A stretch of 34,351 nucleotides of DNA from Candidatus Poribacteria bacterium (GCA_009845545.1 VXZK01000096.1:1-34351); one strand, 5' to 3'; positions 1-8,250 are shown, numbered from the stretch's first letter. Notes: generated by a model from the sequence alone, not told the origin. Numbers and translations: made by a program.

Positions 1-65
1 ACGTCAACATCTGTAAACGAAAATCGAAATCGAAACCGAGAACTAAATAGCCCTGAAAAAATTGT

Positions 66-94
66 TTGCAAGAGAGACTAAAATCCATTATAAT
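66..94 (+). promoter_or_regulatory. Candidate sigma-70 promoter for tyrS
   Basis: A TTGCAA box at 66-71 is separated by exactly 17 bases from a perfect TATAAT at 89-94. This predicts a start near 101 and a 5' leader of about 235 nt before tyrS. Other promoter candidates in this window also have TTGC-type -35 boxes (rnpB, hyuB, the last TPR gene), which supports the reading. The AT-rich context raises the chance of a random match. Confidence 0.5.
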
Positions 95-100
95 TCTATG

Positions 101-335
101 AAGCAAAAATTTTAGTCAGAAGTCGTTTTCAAAATTTCTGTATTAAATTGCAGTCATAAATTTGCTATCAAATTCCTATCGTATACCTTATGTATTGGGT
201 CTGATGTATTGGGTCTGCGAACGGTGCGCTATAAGGTTAAGTTTGCAGGTTTCCGATATTGAAATGTGAACCGCGCTAATCAAATTCCTTTAACAAAATA
301 AAATCCAAAAAGTCTAAACCGAAACAGGACAAAAA
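101..335 (+). other. Long tyrS leader or spacer with a 14-bp tandem repeat
   Basis: About 235 bases lie between the candidate promoter and the tyrS start codon, with no convincing gene. A 14-bp unit (tgtattgggtctg plus one variable base) is repeated head to tail at 191-204 and 205-218. A GTGAACCGCG string near 267 only loosely resembles the T-box core. No specifier stem or intrinsic terminator can be seen, so no riboswitch is called. Confidence 0.4.
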
Positions 336-1613
336 ATGCACAACGTCTTTGAAACCCTGACAGAACGGGGTTTTATCAAACAGACTACAAACGCTGAGCA
401 GATCGCCAACCTGTTAGCTGAAGAACGCGTTACCTATTATGTCGGTTTTGATCCGACAGCATCGAGTCTGCACGTCGGGAGTCTTGTTCCCATAATGGCA
501 ATGGCACACTTGCAACGCGCAGGGCATACGCCGATTGCAATCATCGGCGGTGGGACAACAATGATAGGCGATCCAACTGACAAAACCGAGATGCGCTCGA
601 TGTTGTCGCAAGAACAAATTTCAGCTAACGGCAAGGGTATCCTCACGCAGCTGCAACGTTACTTAAATCTTGATAATAGAATAGCGGATGCTGATAATTC
701 GCAAACTCCTTTGAAGGCAGGTAGATTCCTCAATAATGCTGATTGGTTGCTTTCGGTAAACTACATTGAATTCCTACGCGATATTGGCAAACACTTTCGG
801 GTAAATGAGATGATCAAGGTAGAAGGCTATCGGCAACGACTTGAACGTGAACTCGGTCTCTCATTTCTTGAATTTAATTACCAACTCCTCCAAGCTTATG
901 ATTATTTGTGTCTTTTTCAGGAATATGGATGCCGTCTCCAACTCGGTGGAGACGACCAATGGGGCAATATCCTTGCCGGTGTTGATCTCGTCCGCCGAAT
1001 TGAAGGCAAACGGGTTCACGCTGTCACTTTTCCACTGCTCACGACAGCAGATGGCGCGAAGATGGGAAAAACTGCAGGCGGCGCGGTTTGGCTTGATGCT
1101 GAACGGACATCGCCGTATGAATTTTATCAGTATTGGATCAACGTAGACGACCGCGATGTCTCGCGGTTCCTCGCGTATTTCACGTTCCTCCCGATGGATG
1201 AAGTCCGACGCCTCGGTCGTTTAAAGGATGAAGCCATTCGCGAGGCAAAGGAAATCCTCGCTTACGAAGCCACACAACTGGCACACGGAAAGGCGGAAGC
1301 CGACAAAGCACAAGCAGCATCGCGCGCTGTGTTTGGGAGTGGCAACCTCAATGAAGCCGCGATGCCAACTTCTGTTATTCCATTAGAACGGCTTGACGGT
1401 GGCATTTCAATCATGGCACTGTTCCATGAAGTCGGGTTAGCAAATTCACGCAGCGAAGCGCGACGGCTCATTCAACAAGGCGGTGCCTACATCAATGAAA
1501 AACAGTACCGGGCGATAGATATGGTCGTTGGTACTAACTTGCTTGAGGAGAACGCTTTGCTTCTCCGTGCTGGCAAGAAACGTTATCATCGAATTGTTTT
1601 ACAAGAAAATTAA
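336..1613 (+). CDS. tyrS: Tyrosyl-tRNA synthetase
   Basis: This cytoplasmic class I aminoacyl-tRNA synthetase charges tRNA-Tyr with tyrosine using ATP. The 425-residue length is normal for bacterial TyrRS. The N-terminal Rossmann domain shows YVGFDPTASSLHVGSL at about 35-50, where HVGSL is the HIGH signature. A GGDDQWGN segment near 204-211 belongs to the tyrosine/tRNA-binding region, and the KMSKS-equivalent loop is KMGKT at 242-246. The C-terminal 70 or so residues (from about 350, including SRSEARRLIQQGGAYIN) form an S4 RNA-binding domain. The start is supported by AGGA at 326-329, six bases before the ATG. The gene is monocistronic as far as can be seen, with nrdJ following after about 100 bases. 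Confidence 0.98.
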   Translation: MHNVFETLTERGFIKQTTNAEQIANLLAEERVTYYVGFDPTASSLHVGSLVPIMAMAHLQRAGHTPIAIIGGGTTMIGDPTDKTEMRSMLSQEQISANGKGILTQLQRYLNLDNRIADADNSQTPLKAGRFLNNADWLLSVNYIEFLRDIGKHFRVNEMIKVEGYRQRLERELGLSFLEFNYQLLQAYDYLCLFQEYGCRLQLGGDDQWGNILAGVDLVRRIEGKRVHAVTFPLLTTADGAKMGKTAGGAVWLDAERTSPYEFYQYWINVDDRDVSRFLAYFTFLPMDEVRRLGRLKDEAIREAKEILAYEATQLAHGKAEADKAQAASRAVFGSGNLNEAAMPTSVIPLERLDGGISIMALFHEVGLANSRSEARRLIQQGGAYINEKQYRAIDMVVGTNLLEENALLLRAGKKRYHRIVLQEN

Positions 1614-1635
1614 TCATAATTCAGAAATATTTATA

Positions 1636-1654
1636 GACGTGCTTCCAAGCACAC
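1636..1654. repeat. Small palindromic repeat, copy A
   Basis: GTGCTT-CC-AAGCAC at 1639-1652 is a perfect inverted repeat preceded by ttatagac. The same ttatagac lead and TTCCAAGC core recur at 27471-27491 with altered stem bases that still pair. This suggests an interspersed palindromic repeat family. There is no T-run, so it is not a standard terminator for tyrS. Confidence 0.5.
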
Positions 1655-1715
1655 ATCATAAAACGGTTTTCACGGGTACTTTCTTCAGTGCACCGATAAC
1701 CAGAGAGGTATGAGT

Positions 1716-4700
1716 ATGGCAGTTGATAATCCGAAAGAGGTTGATGAAAAGGGAACCTCGCCAAAACCTCCTAACGGAGGTGATCGGGCAGGGCTCACTT
1801 TCACACCCTATTTTACGACATCCGACGTTCATCCATACGATTTGTTGGAGTGGGAACGTCGCGATGCAGTCATCTATAATGAAAAAGGCGATGTCATCTT
1901 CAAACAAGAGCAGGTTGAGGTACCAGCGGATTGGACACAACTCGCGACGGATATTGCGGCATCAAAGTATTTTCGCAAAGCCGGGGTTCCGGAAGTAGAG
2001 GCAGAGGACAGCGTTCGCCAACTGGTGACCCGTGTGGCGCGCACGCTTCGCCGCGCGGGAGAAGAACTCGGCGGCTATTTTGCCACGCCTGAAGACGCGC
2101 AAACATTTGAGATGGAATTAACGCATATCCTCGTTACACAACGCGGTGCCTTTAACTCGCCCGTCTGGTTTAACTGCGGCTTGTGGCATGAATATAATAT
2201 TGAGGGGGGCGGCGGTAACTACTACTGGGACCAGGACGCAGAAAAAGTCAAGGTCACTACCAACGCCTATCAACACCCGCAAAATTCCGCCTGTTTCATC
2301 CAAAGCGTTGACGATTCTCTGGACTCTATGTTGGAGCTCCAGAGGGCTGAGGTGCGTCTCTTTAAATACGGCAGTGGTACAGGTTCTAACTTTAGTAAAG
2401 TTCGCGCCAGAGGTGAACTCCTCTCCGGCGGCGGTGAGAGTTCTGGCGTTCTTTCGTTTCTCGAAGGCTTTGATCGATGGGCAGGCAGTATCAAGTCCGG
2501 CGGTACGACGCGACGCGCAGCCAAAATGGTCATCCTTGACATGGACCACCCAGAGATTGTTGACTATATCGATTGGAAGTTAAGGGAAGAGAATAAAGCG
2601 AAGGCACTTATCGCTGCAGGATACCCAGCCGATTTCAACGGTGAGGCATACAGTACAGTTAGTGGACAGAACAGCAACAACTCTTTACGGATCCCTGACG
2701 ACTTCATGAACGCCTATCTACAGGGGGATTCCTGGAAAACCACATACCGGACGAGCGGCGACGTCGCTGATGAATATGATGCCAGAACACTGATGGAGAA
2801 GATCGCTTATGCTGCTTGGGCATGCGCGGATCCGGGTGTCCAATTTGACAGCACGATTCAGAAATGGCACACCTGTAAAAACACGGGGCGGATTAATGCC
2901 AGCAACCCGTGCAGTGAATACCTCTTCTTAGACGATTCCGCCTGCAACCTCGCCAGTATTAACCTCGCTAAATTCTTAAGAGATGATAACACCTTCGATA
3001 TTGACGGTTTCCGCGCGACTGTTCGTGTTTTCGCCACTGCCATGGAAATCATAGTAGATCTCTCCTCGTATCCGACAGAAAGTATAGCACAACGTTCCCA
3101 TGAATATCGTCCGCTCGGACTCGGCTATGCTAACTTGGGCGCACTCTTGATGCGTTTAGGCGTTCCTTACGATAGCGAGCAGGCTTGTGCTTATGCAGGT
3201 GCTATTACGGCTATCCTGAGTGGACGGGGCTATCAGACAAGTGCCGAGATCGCTGCGAGTGTTGGTCCTTTCGCCGGGTACCTCAAGAATAGTGACGCTA
3301 TGTTGGACGTTATGCGGATGCACCGCGAGGCTGCCTATAATATTGACCCAGCTGTATGTCCACCTGAACTCTTTGAAGCGGCAAAAGCAGATTGGGATGC
3401 CTGCGTCGAAAAAGGCGAGCAGTGGGGTTACCGGAATTCCCAAATTAGCGTCATCGCACCGACAGGAACAATCTCCTTCTTAATGGATTGTGATACGACC
3501 GGAATTGAACCTGAGTTCGCGCTTGTCAAATTCAAGAAGTTGGCAGGCGGCGGGTACATGAAGATCGTCAACCAGAGCGTCAGAGATGCCTTGTACAACT
3601 TAGATTACACGCCCCAGCAAACTGAAGCGATTATTACGTATCTGGTGGGGACGGGAACTTTTGAAGGCGCACCGCACATCAATCCGGATACATTGAAGCG
3701 GAAAGGCTTCAGGCAGGAAGATATCGATCGCGTTGCAGAGATGTTACCGACCGCGTTCGACCTGAATCTCGCCTTTGCCCCTGGTTTTCTCGGGGCAGAG
3801 TGTCTTGAACGGTTAGGCATCACTGAGGAAGAAGCCGCAGATCCGACTTTTGATCTTCTCTCTGCAATCGGATTCAGTGAAGATGAAATTAGTAAGGCTG
3901 AGGAATTCATCTGCGGGACAGGCACAGTTGAAGGCGCACCCCATCTCTCTCCGACACACTATGCCGTTTTCGATTGTGCTGTCCAATGTGGTAAGCACGG
4001 AACTCGTTATATAAATCACATGGGACCGTTGAAAATGATGGCTGCTGTGCAGCCCTTCATCTCTGGTGCTATTTCCAAAACTGTTAACGTCCCACACGAC
4101 GCGACAGTAGATGACATCAAGACATTATACGTAGAAGCGTGGCGACGTGGGGTCAAATGTCTCGCTGTTTATCGGGACGGTAGCAAAGGCAGCCAACCCC
4201 TTTCAACTCGCAGCCAACAGGATGCGGAAAGTGAAACCAATGAGGTTGTGACTGATACTCCTGGTGAACGTCCTATTAGAAAACGTCTCTCAGATACGCG
4301 TTCTTCTCTTACGCACAAATTTAGCGTTGGGGGGCATGAGGGATATATTCACGTCGGCTTTTATGAGGACGGGAGTCCTGGAGAAGTCTTTCTCCGTATG
4401 AGTAAAGAAGGAACGGCAGTCTCTGGTCTGATGGACTCTGTCGCGGTCCTCACTTCAATCGCGTTGCAGTACGGTGTCCCCTTAGAGTCGCTTGTTAATA
4501 AGTTTAGCCATGTTCGGTTTGAACCCGCAGGTTTCACGGCTAACTCCGATATTCCGATGGCGAAGTCGATTATAGATTACGTTTTCCGGTGGCTCGGTAT
4601 ACAGTTCCTCTCTCAAGAACCACATGGAGACTCCGACGCGCTGGCTTTTGATGAAGAGATGGTACCACCCGAGGAACTCCATCCGTATGGACACGGAAGT

Positions 4701-4853
4701 AACGGCGAGGCTGACTCTTGGATGGCTCATGAAAAGCAGGTGGTGCTACAGCATGCGGATGCACCACCGTGTCTGGAGTGTGGTGCTCTTATGATGAGAA
4801 GCGGTGTCTGCTATCGTTGCACAAATTGTGGCGCGACAAGTGGATGTTCCTAA
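1716..4853 (+). CDS. nrdJ: Adenosylcobalamin-dependent (class II) ribonucleotide reductase
   Basis: The enzyme reduces ribonucleotides to deoxyribonucleotides using a thiyl radical generated from adenosylcobalamin, without oxygen or a second subunit. Residue numbers here count from the upstream ATG at 1710. The redox pair is C195 (NSACF) and C412 (SACNLASINL), and the thiyl site is NPCSE at 399-403 (N399, C401, E403). The 11-residue gap between C401 and C412 matches the family. A glycine-rich stretch GSGTGSNFSK lies at 221-230. The extreme C-terminus carries six cysteines (1021, 1024, 1034, 1037, 1040, 1046), a zinc-ribbon-like tail that probably shuttles electrons. Two similar segments, GTGTFEGAPHIN and GTGTVEGAPHLS, form an internal repeat. 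The Shine-Dalgarno GAGAGG at 1703-1708 sits one base from the ATG at 1710 but seven from the ATG at 1716, so the latter is preferred. It is the only RNR here. Confidence 0.96.
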   Translation: MAVDNPKEVDEKGTSPKPPNGGDRAGLTFTPYFTTSDVHPYDLLEWERRDAVIYNEKGDVIFKQEQVEVPADWTQLATDIAASKYFRKAGVPEVEAEDSVRQLVTRVARTLRRAGEELGGYFATPEDAQTFEMELTHILVTQRGAFNSPVWFNCGLWHEYNIEGGGGNYYWDQDAEKVKVTTNAYQHPQNSACFIQSVDDSLDSMLELQRAEVRLFKYGSGTGSNFSKVRARGELLSGGGESSGVLSFLEGFDRWAGSIKSGGTTRRAAKMVILDMDHPEIVDYIDWKLREENKAKALIAAGYPADFNGEAYSTVSGQNSNNSLRIPDDFMNAYLQGDSWKTTYRTSGDVADEYDARTLMEKIAYAAWACADPGVQFDSTIQKWHTCKNTGRINASNPCSEYLFLDDSACNLASINLAKFLRDDNTFDIDGFRATVRVFATAMEIIVDLSSYPTESIAQRSHEYRPLGLGYANLGALLMRLGVPYDSEQACAYAGAITAILSGRGYQTSAEIAASVGPFAGYLKNSDAMLDVMRMHREAAYNIDPAVCPPELFEAAKADWDACVEKGEQWGYRNSQISVIAPTGTISFLMDCDTTGIEPEFALVKFKKLAGGGYMKIVNQSVRDALYNLDYTPQQTEAIITYLVGTGTFEGAPHINPDTLKRKGFRQEDIDRVAEMLPTAFDLNLAFAPGFLGAECLERLGITEEEAADPTFDLLSAIGFSEDEISKAEEFICGTGTVEGAPHLSPTHYAVFDCAVQCGKHGTRYINHMGPLKMMAAVQPFISGAISKTVNVPHDATVDDIKTLYVEAWRRGVKCLAVYRDGSKGSQPLSTRSQQDAESETNEVVTDTPGERPIRKRLSDTRSSLTHKFSVGGHEGYIHVGFYEDGSPGEVFLRMSKEGTAVSGLMDSVAVLTSIALQYGVPLESLVNKFSHVRFEPAGFTANSDIPMAKSIIDYVFRWLGIQFLSQEPHGDSDALAFDEEMVPPEELHPYGHGSNGEADSWMAHEKQVVLQHADAPPCLECGALMMRSGVCYRCTNCGATSGCS

Positions 4854-4884
4854 AGATTTATGTGCCAGAGTCATTCAAATTTCG

Positions 4885-4914
4885 TTGCCTTTAAAGTGTC
4901 AGTTAGGATATAAT
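4885..4914 (+). promoter_or_regulatory. Sigma-70-type promoter of rnpB
   Basis: TTGCCT at 4885-4890 and a perfect TATAAT at 4909-4914 are separated by 18 bases. The predicted start near 4921 coincides with the 5' strand of the RNase P RNA P1 helix, which starts at 4923. That independent agreement makes this one of the best-supported promoters in the window. Confidence 0.75.
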
Positions 4915-4921
4915 AGAAGGA

Positions 4922-5276
4922 CTTGAGTTGAGTAGATGATCGCGTCCTGATCGTAGTATTACCATCGGGATGAGGAAAGTCCGGACTCCGTAGGGCAGGA
5001 TGCTGGGTAACCCCCAGGAGCGGCGACGCTATGGAAAGTGCAACAGAAAGTAAACTACAACGTCTCAAAACGTTGTACAGGTGAAACGGTGCGGTAAAAG
5101 CGCACCAGCCCATAAGGTGACTTATGGGGCTATGTAAACCCCATCTGGAGCAAGGTAAATCGGGGACACATACAGGTTGCCCGCCTCGTCCCCAGGTAAC
5201 CGCTTGAGGTGGATGGTAACATCCATCCCAGATGAATGATCATCACATACAGAATCCGGCTTATTCTCAACTCAAA
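4922..5276 (+). ncRNA. rnpB: RNase P RNA (bacterial type A-like)
   Basis: This is the catalytic RNA that, with RnpA, trims 5' leaders from pre-tRNAs. The universally conserved 5' core GAGGAAAGTCCGGACTCC is at about 4971-4990, ACAGAAA at about 5043, and the GGTGCGGTAAAAGCGCACC hairpin (P12-like) at about 5088-5106. CAAGGTAAAT follows, and the conserved 3' core AGATGAATGATCATC with ACAGAATCCGGCTTAT lies at about 5230-5264. TTGAGTTGAG at 4923-4932 pairs perfectly with CTCAACTCAA at 5266-5275 to close P1, which fixes both ends. The total of about 355 nt is a normal length. It lies between nrdJ and the convergently oriented hyuB gene. Confidence 0.97.
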
Positions 5277-5289
5277 TTTATAATTGAGT
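5270..5289 (+). other. Hairpin overlapping the 3' end of rnpB
   Basis: ACTCAA(A)TT at 5270-5278 can pair with AATTGAGT at 5282-5289 around a short loop, with one bulged A. The 5' arm is the same sequence that closes RNase P helix P1, so the two structures exclude each other. No T-run follows, so it is not a standard intrinsic terminator. A role in 3'-end formation is possible but unproven. Confidence 0.35.
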
Positions 5290-5544
5290 CCGAATTCCCA
5301 TCGTTCTCTTTTGATGAGTTCCCAGTTTCGGAAAATGTGCGGCAGGCATTCGGGGTCGAATCCGTAATGCTCATGCAGGGAGAAACCTTTATATCAGCGC
5401 GCACTGCAGGGATTGGGGGAGTGTTTTCATGAGACGCTGGGGTTCAAAATATGTCTCGGGGCCTCAATGAAACAATATTAGGACTTACGCAAAATCCCAT
5501 CCGGGACTATCAGATTCGGAAGTGTTTTTGCTTGGGCGTTTTCG
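5290..5544. other. Spacer between rnpB and hyuB, no supported gene
   Basis: About 255 bases separate the RNase P RNA from the convergent hyuB stop codon. A 66-codon open frame crosses it but would have to start inside the conserved rnpB 3' core, so it is not accepted as a gene. TTAGGACTTACGCA at 5478-5491 resembles the ends of some small transposable elements as I recall them. No partner inverted copy was found nearby. Confidence 0.4.
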
Positions 5545-7137
5545 CTAGGAAGGGGAAAGGTAAGACGAAAATCCACCGCCACCGGGGGTCTCTATGCGAA
5601 TGACATCGCCTTCGCGTGTAGCAATGGAAACTTTACCGGTTAATTGCTGTTCTTCTCCATCAGAAATTAACACGTTGCGTCCGGGTTGTCCCGCTTCCCC
5701 ACCTTGCAAACCGTAAGGACCGCGGGTTCGGCGTTCTGAAAGGATCGTAACTTCTGCATCTGTCAAGAGCTTCAGTGCTCGGATAACACCCGCGCCACCG
5801 CGGAATTTCCCCGCACCGCCCGTCCCACGCCGGATCGCATAGGTTGTTACTTGCATTGGATAGTTCGTCTCAATTGCCTCTATCGGTGTGTTCATTGTAT
5901 TCGTCATGTGTGTGTGGATGGCATCAATACCGTCTCGGTTCGGGCGTGCCCCCATCCCGCCTGCGATCGTTTCGTAGTAGGTAAAATCCTTTCCGCGTGA
6001 AGCATCGTAGCCGCCGATTGTGAGATTATTCATAGTACCGGAACTCGCGGCAGGAATCTGATCTGGACAGGCTTGCGCCAAGGCACCGAGTAGTACATCA
6101 ACAATGCGCTGTGATGTTTCGACATTTCCACCCGCAACCGCCGCAGGGAAATTCGCGTTTACAACAGTTCCCTCTGGTGCAATCACTCGGATGGGTTCCA
6201 AACACCCAGCATTGGCGGGAACGTCTGCCCCAGCGATGCATCGGAAAGTGTAAAAAACTGCGGAGAGGGTAATCGCGTAAATCGCATTGACAGACCCCTG
6301 TACTTGCAGTGCTGTGCCAGTAAAATCGACAACCGCTTCATCATTTTCCACCTCAATTGCAACCTGTATTTCAATCGGATCATCGGTAATACCGTCGTTG
6401 TCAAGAACATCGGCGTATACGTAACGCCCATCAAGGATTTCTCGGAGGCGTGCCCGGATCATTCGGCTGGCGTACGCGCAGAGTTCCTCCATATACGCAG
6501 CAATTTCTGTCGTACCGTATTTGGTTATCATTTCTCGCAATCGCCGTTCGCCGACGCGGTTCGCTGCGAGTTGTGCTTCCATATCGCCGCGTCGTTCTTC
6601 AGGCGTACGGACATTGGCAAGAATCAGTTCCCAGAGGTCGGTATCCAATTCTCCAGCCCGGATAAGTTTGACAGGTGGAATACGGATGCCTTCTTGGATG
6701 ACGCTTGTTGCAATCGGCATTGAACCCGGAGCCATCCCACCGACATCTGCGTGATGTGCGCGGTTGGCGACAAAGAAGACAGGTTTACTTTTCGTCTTAC
6801 CGCCATCTGCACTTGAAAAGACGGGGGCAACAAGCGTGATATCGGGTAGGTGAGTGCCACCGCGATACGGATCGTTGAGGGCGATCATATCACCGGGTGC
6901 CATTTCGGTATGTTCAATCGCTGCGAGGACGGAAAGCGGCATAGAGCCGAGATGCACCGGAATGTGTGCAGCTTGCGCTACCATTTTGCCTGTACCGTCA
7001 AATACTGCACATGAAAAATCGAGCCGTTCCTTGATGTTCGGTGAAAATGCTGTGCGTTGTAGCGTTACACCCATCTCCTCTGCGACCGAGGTCAGTATGT
7101 TTTTGTAAAGTTCTAATTTAATAGGATCTGCGTTCAT
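5545..7137 (-). CDS. Hydantoinase B / oxoprolinase family protein
   Basis: This belongs to the HyuB family, whose members act as one subunit of ATP-dependent N-methylhydantoinases, 5-oxoprolinases or acetone/acetophenone carboxylases. The substrate cannot be told from sequence. The 530-residue protein is close to the usual 520-600. Family landmarks are the N-terminal DPIKLELYKNIL, the LDFSCAVFDGTGKMVAQAAHIPVHLGSM region, NDPYRGGTHLPDITLV, the histidine-rich NRAHHADVGGMAPGSMP, and a glycine-rich PGGGGF at the C-terminus. No HyuA partner is visible, although the two are often adjacent. It is transcribed divergently from the Gfo/Idh/MocA gene and converges on rnpB. No clear Shine-Dalgarno precedes the ATG at 7137, but homology begins right after it. 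Confidence 0.93.
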   Translation of the reverse strand: MNADPIKLELYKNILTSVAEEMGVTLQRTAFSPNIKERLDFSCAVFDGTGKMVAQAAHIPVHLGSMPLSVLAAIEHTEMAPGDMIALNDPYRGGTHLPDITLVAPVFSSADGGKTKSKPVFFVANRAHHADVGGMAPGSMPIATSVIQEGIRIPPVKLIRAGELDTDLWELILANVRTPEERRGDMEAQLAANRVGERRLREMITKYGTTEIAAYMEELCAYASRMIRARLREILDGRYVYADVLDNDGITDDPIEIQVAIEVENDEAVVDFTGTALQVQGSVNAIYAITLSAVFYTFRCIAGADVPANAGCLEPIRVIAPEGTVVNANFPAAVAGGNVETSQRIVDVLLGALAQACPDQIPAASSGTMNNLTIGGYDASRGKDFTYYETIAGGMGARPNRDGIDAIHTHMTNTMNTPIEAIETNYPMQVTTYAIRRGTGGAGKFRGGAGVIRALKLLTDAEVTILSERRTRGPYGLQGGEAGQPGRNVLISDGEEQQLTGKVSIATREGDVIRIETPGGGGFSSYLSPS

Positions 7138-7187
7138 AGTGTTATTGAGAGGTCGATAAATAGTGACAGAATTTAGAAGTTAGTTGC

Positions 7188-7216
7188 ATTTTAACATCTT
7201 CTCCTATAACATGCAA
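7188..7216 (-). promoter_or_regulatory. Candidate promoter for the hyuB-like gene
   Basis: Read on the minus strand, TTGCAT (7216-7211) is followed by a 17-base spacer and TAAAAT (7193-7188). This gives a start near 7181 and a 44-nt leader. A plus-strand candidate overlaps it: TTGCAT at 7184-7189 and TATAAC at 7205-7210 with a 15-base spacer. The two -35 boxes form an inverted repeat facing each other. Confidence 0.45.
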
Positions 7217-7242
7217 GAAAACATTTGTGAGGAGAATCCCAA

Positions 7243-8208
7243 ATGAAAAAAGTTAATATTGCCCTAATTGGGGCTGGTGGTATGGCAAACGGTGTTCATT
7301 ATCCATCGCTCCGAGAGTGCGAAGATGTAAATCTTGTCGGATTGTGCGATCTGGTGCCATCAAAACTTCAGGCAACAGCGGAACGGTTTGAGATTGATCA
7401 GACGTTTACCGACTATCGACAGATGCTTGAGAAAACATCACCAGATGCTGTGTATATTTTGATGCCGCCGCAACACCTATTCCCGCTCGCTATCCACTGC
7501 CTCTCGCAGGGGCATCATGTTTTTATTGAGAAGCCGCCCGGTGTCACGCTCCATCAAACAAAAGAGATGGCACTTGCTGCGGAGAAGAACGACTGTAAAA
7601 CAATGGTCGGTTTTAATCGCCGTTTCATTCCACTGTTGCAAAGGGTTAAAACAGTTGTTGAAACACACGGTCCGATTATCCAATGCATGTCAACCTTCCA
7701 TAAAAACACACCGAATGCGCTCTACTACGATGGTGTGATAGACGTTTTGACCTGTGATGCGATTCACGCCGTAGATGCGCTCCGATGGCTGGGTGGAGGC
7801 GAGGTGAAAGCCGTTGCAAGCGACATCAATACCTTCTATTCTGAGCGTGAGAACAGTTTCAACGCGCTCGTCAAATTTACGAGTGGTGCTTCTGGATATC
7901 TTGCCACGAATTGGGCAGTTGGCGGACGCATCCATACATTTGAAATGCACGCACGTGGGATTTCGGCTTATATCAATCCCGACGCGGGTGGACGCGCGGT
8001 ACTTCACACACCCGAAGGCACAACCGAAATCACACCGGAGGCAGCGGCGGATTCTGACAAACAGCACAGAACCTATGGATTTTATGGGGAAAGTAGGCAC
8101 TTTGTCGATTGTATCCAGCAAAATCAGCAGCCCTTAACCTGTTTCGCGGACGCAGTTAAGACAATGGAACTTGTGACGGCTATCTATCGAAATCGGATAG
8201 ATATTTGA
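7243..8208 (+). CDS. Gfo/Idh/MocA family NAD(P)-dependent oxidoreductase
   Basis: This is a probable cytoplasmic sugar, inositol or related-polyol dehydrogenase; the substrate is unknown. The N-terminal Rossmann fold starts with VNIALIGAGGMA (GxGxxA-type dinucleotide site, residues 4-15). The family signature EKPPG lies near 95-101 and carries the conserved Lys that contributes to catalysis. GFNRRF follows at about 122-127, and the DxxxH element is visible in CDAIHAVDALRWLGG. The 321 residues are a little short of the usual 330-390. Shine-Dalgarno GAGGAG at about 7228-7234 strongly supports the start. It is divergent from hyuB and lies upstream of, and probably transcriptionally separate from, the dcw cluster, because a sigma-54-type promoter begins 25 bases after its stop. 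Confidence 0.93.
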   Translation: MKKVNIALIGAGGMANGVHYPSLRECEDVNLVGLCDLVPSKLQATAERFEIDQTFTDYRQMLEKTSPDAVYILMPPQHLFPLAIHCLSQGHHVFIEKPPGVTLHQTKEMALAAEKNDCKTMVGFNRRFIPLLQRVKTVVETHGPIIQCMSTFHKNTPNALYYDGVIDVLTCDAIHAVDALRWLGGGEVKAVASDINTFYSERENSFNALVKFTSGASGYLATNWAVGGRIHTFEMHARGISAYINPDAGGRAVLHTPEGTTEITPEAAADSDKQHRTYGFYGESRHFVDCIQQNQQPLTCFADAVKTMELVTAIYRNRIDI

Positions 8209-8232
8209 CGTGCCCCCCTAACGGACGGATAA

Positions 8233-8250
8233 TTGGCACGTTTCTTGCTA
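8233..8250 (+). promoter_or_regulatory. Sigma-54 (RpoN) -24/-12 promoter ahead of the dcw cluster
   Basis: TTGGCACG-TTTC-TTGCTA matches the full YTGGCACG-N4-TTGCW consensus with no mismatch. The invariant GG is at 8235-8236 and GC at 8247-8248. The expected start is near 8260, about 37 nt before the rsmH ATG. It lies in the only gap between the oxidoreductase and rsmH, on the correct strand. A scan by eye for TGGCAC and its complement elsewhere found no other site with correct spacing. Confidence 0.72.

Noticed and set aside
240..300. T-box-like GTGAACCGCG in the tyrS leader
   Set aside because: The core differs from the T-box consensus, and no stem I, specifier loop or terminator/antiterminator pair can be made out.
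5355..5380. GGTCGAATCC resembling a tRNA T-arm
   Set aside because: No anticodon arm, acceptor stem or D-arm can be formed around it.
5232..5432. A 66-codon plus-strand open frame beginning inside the 3' part of rnpB
   Set aside because: Its ATG is part of the universally conserved RNase P core (AGATGAATGAT), there is no ribosome site, and the protein is unrecognised.
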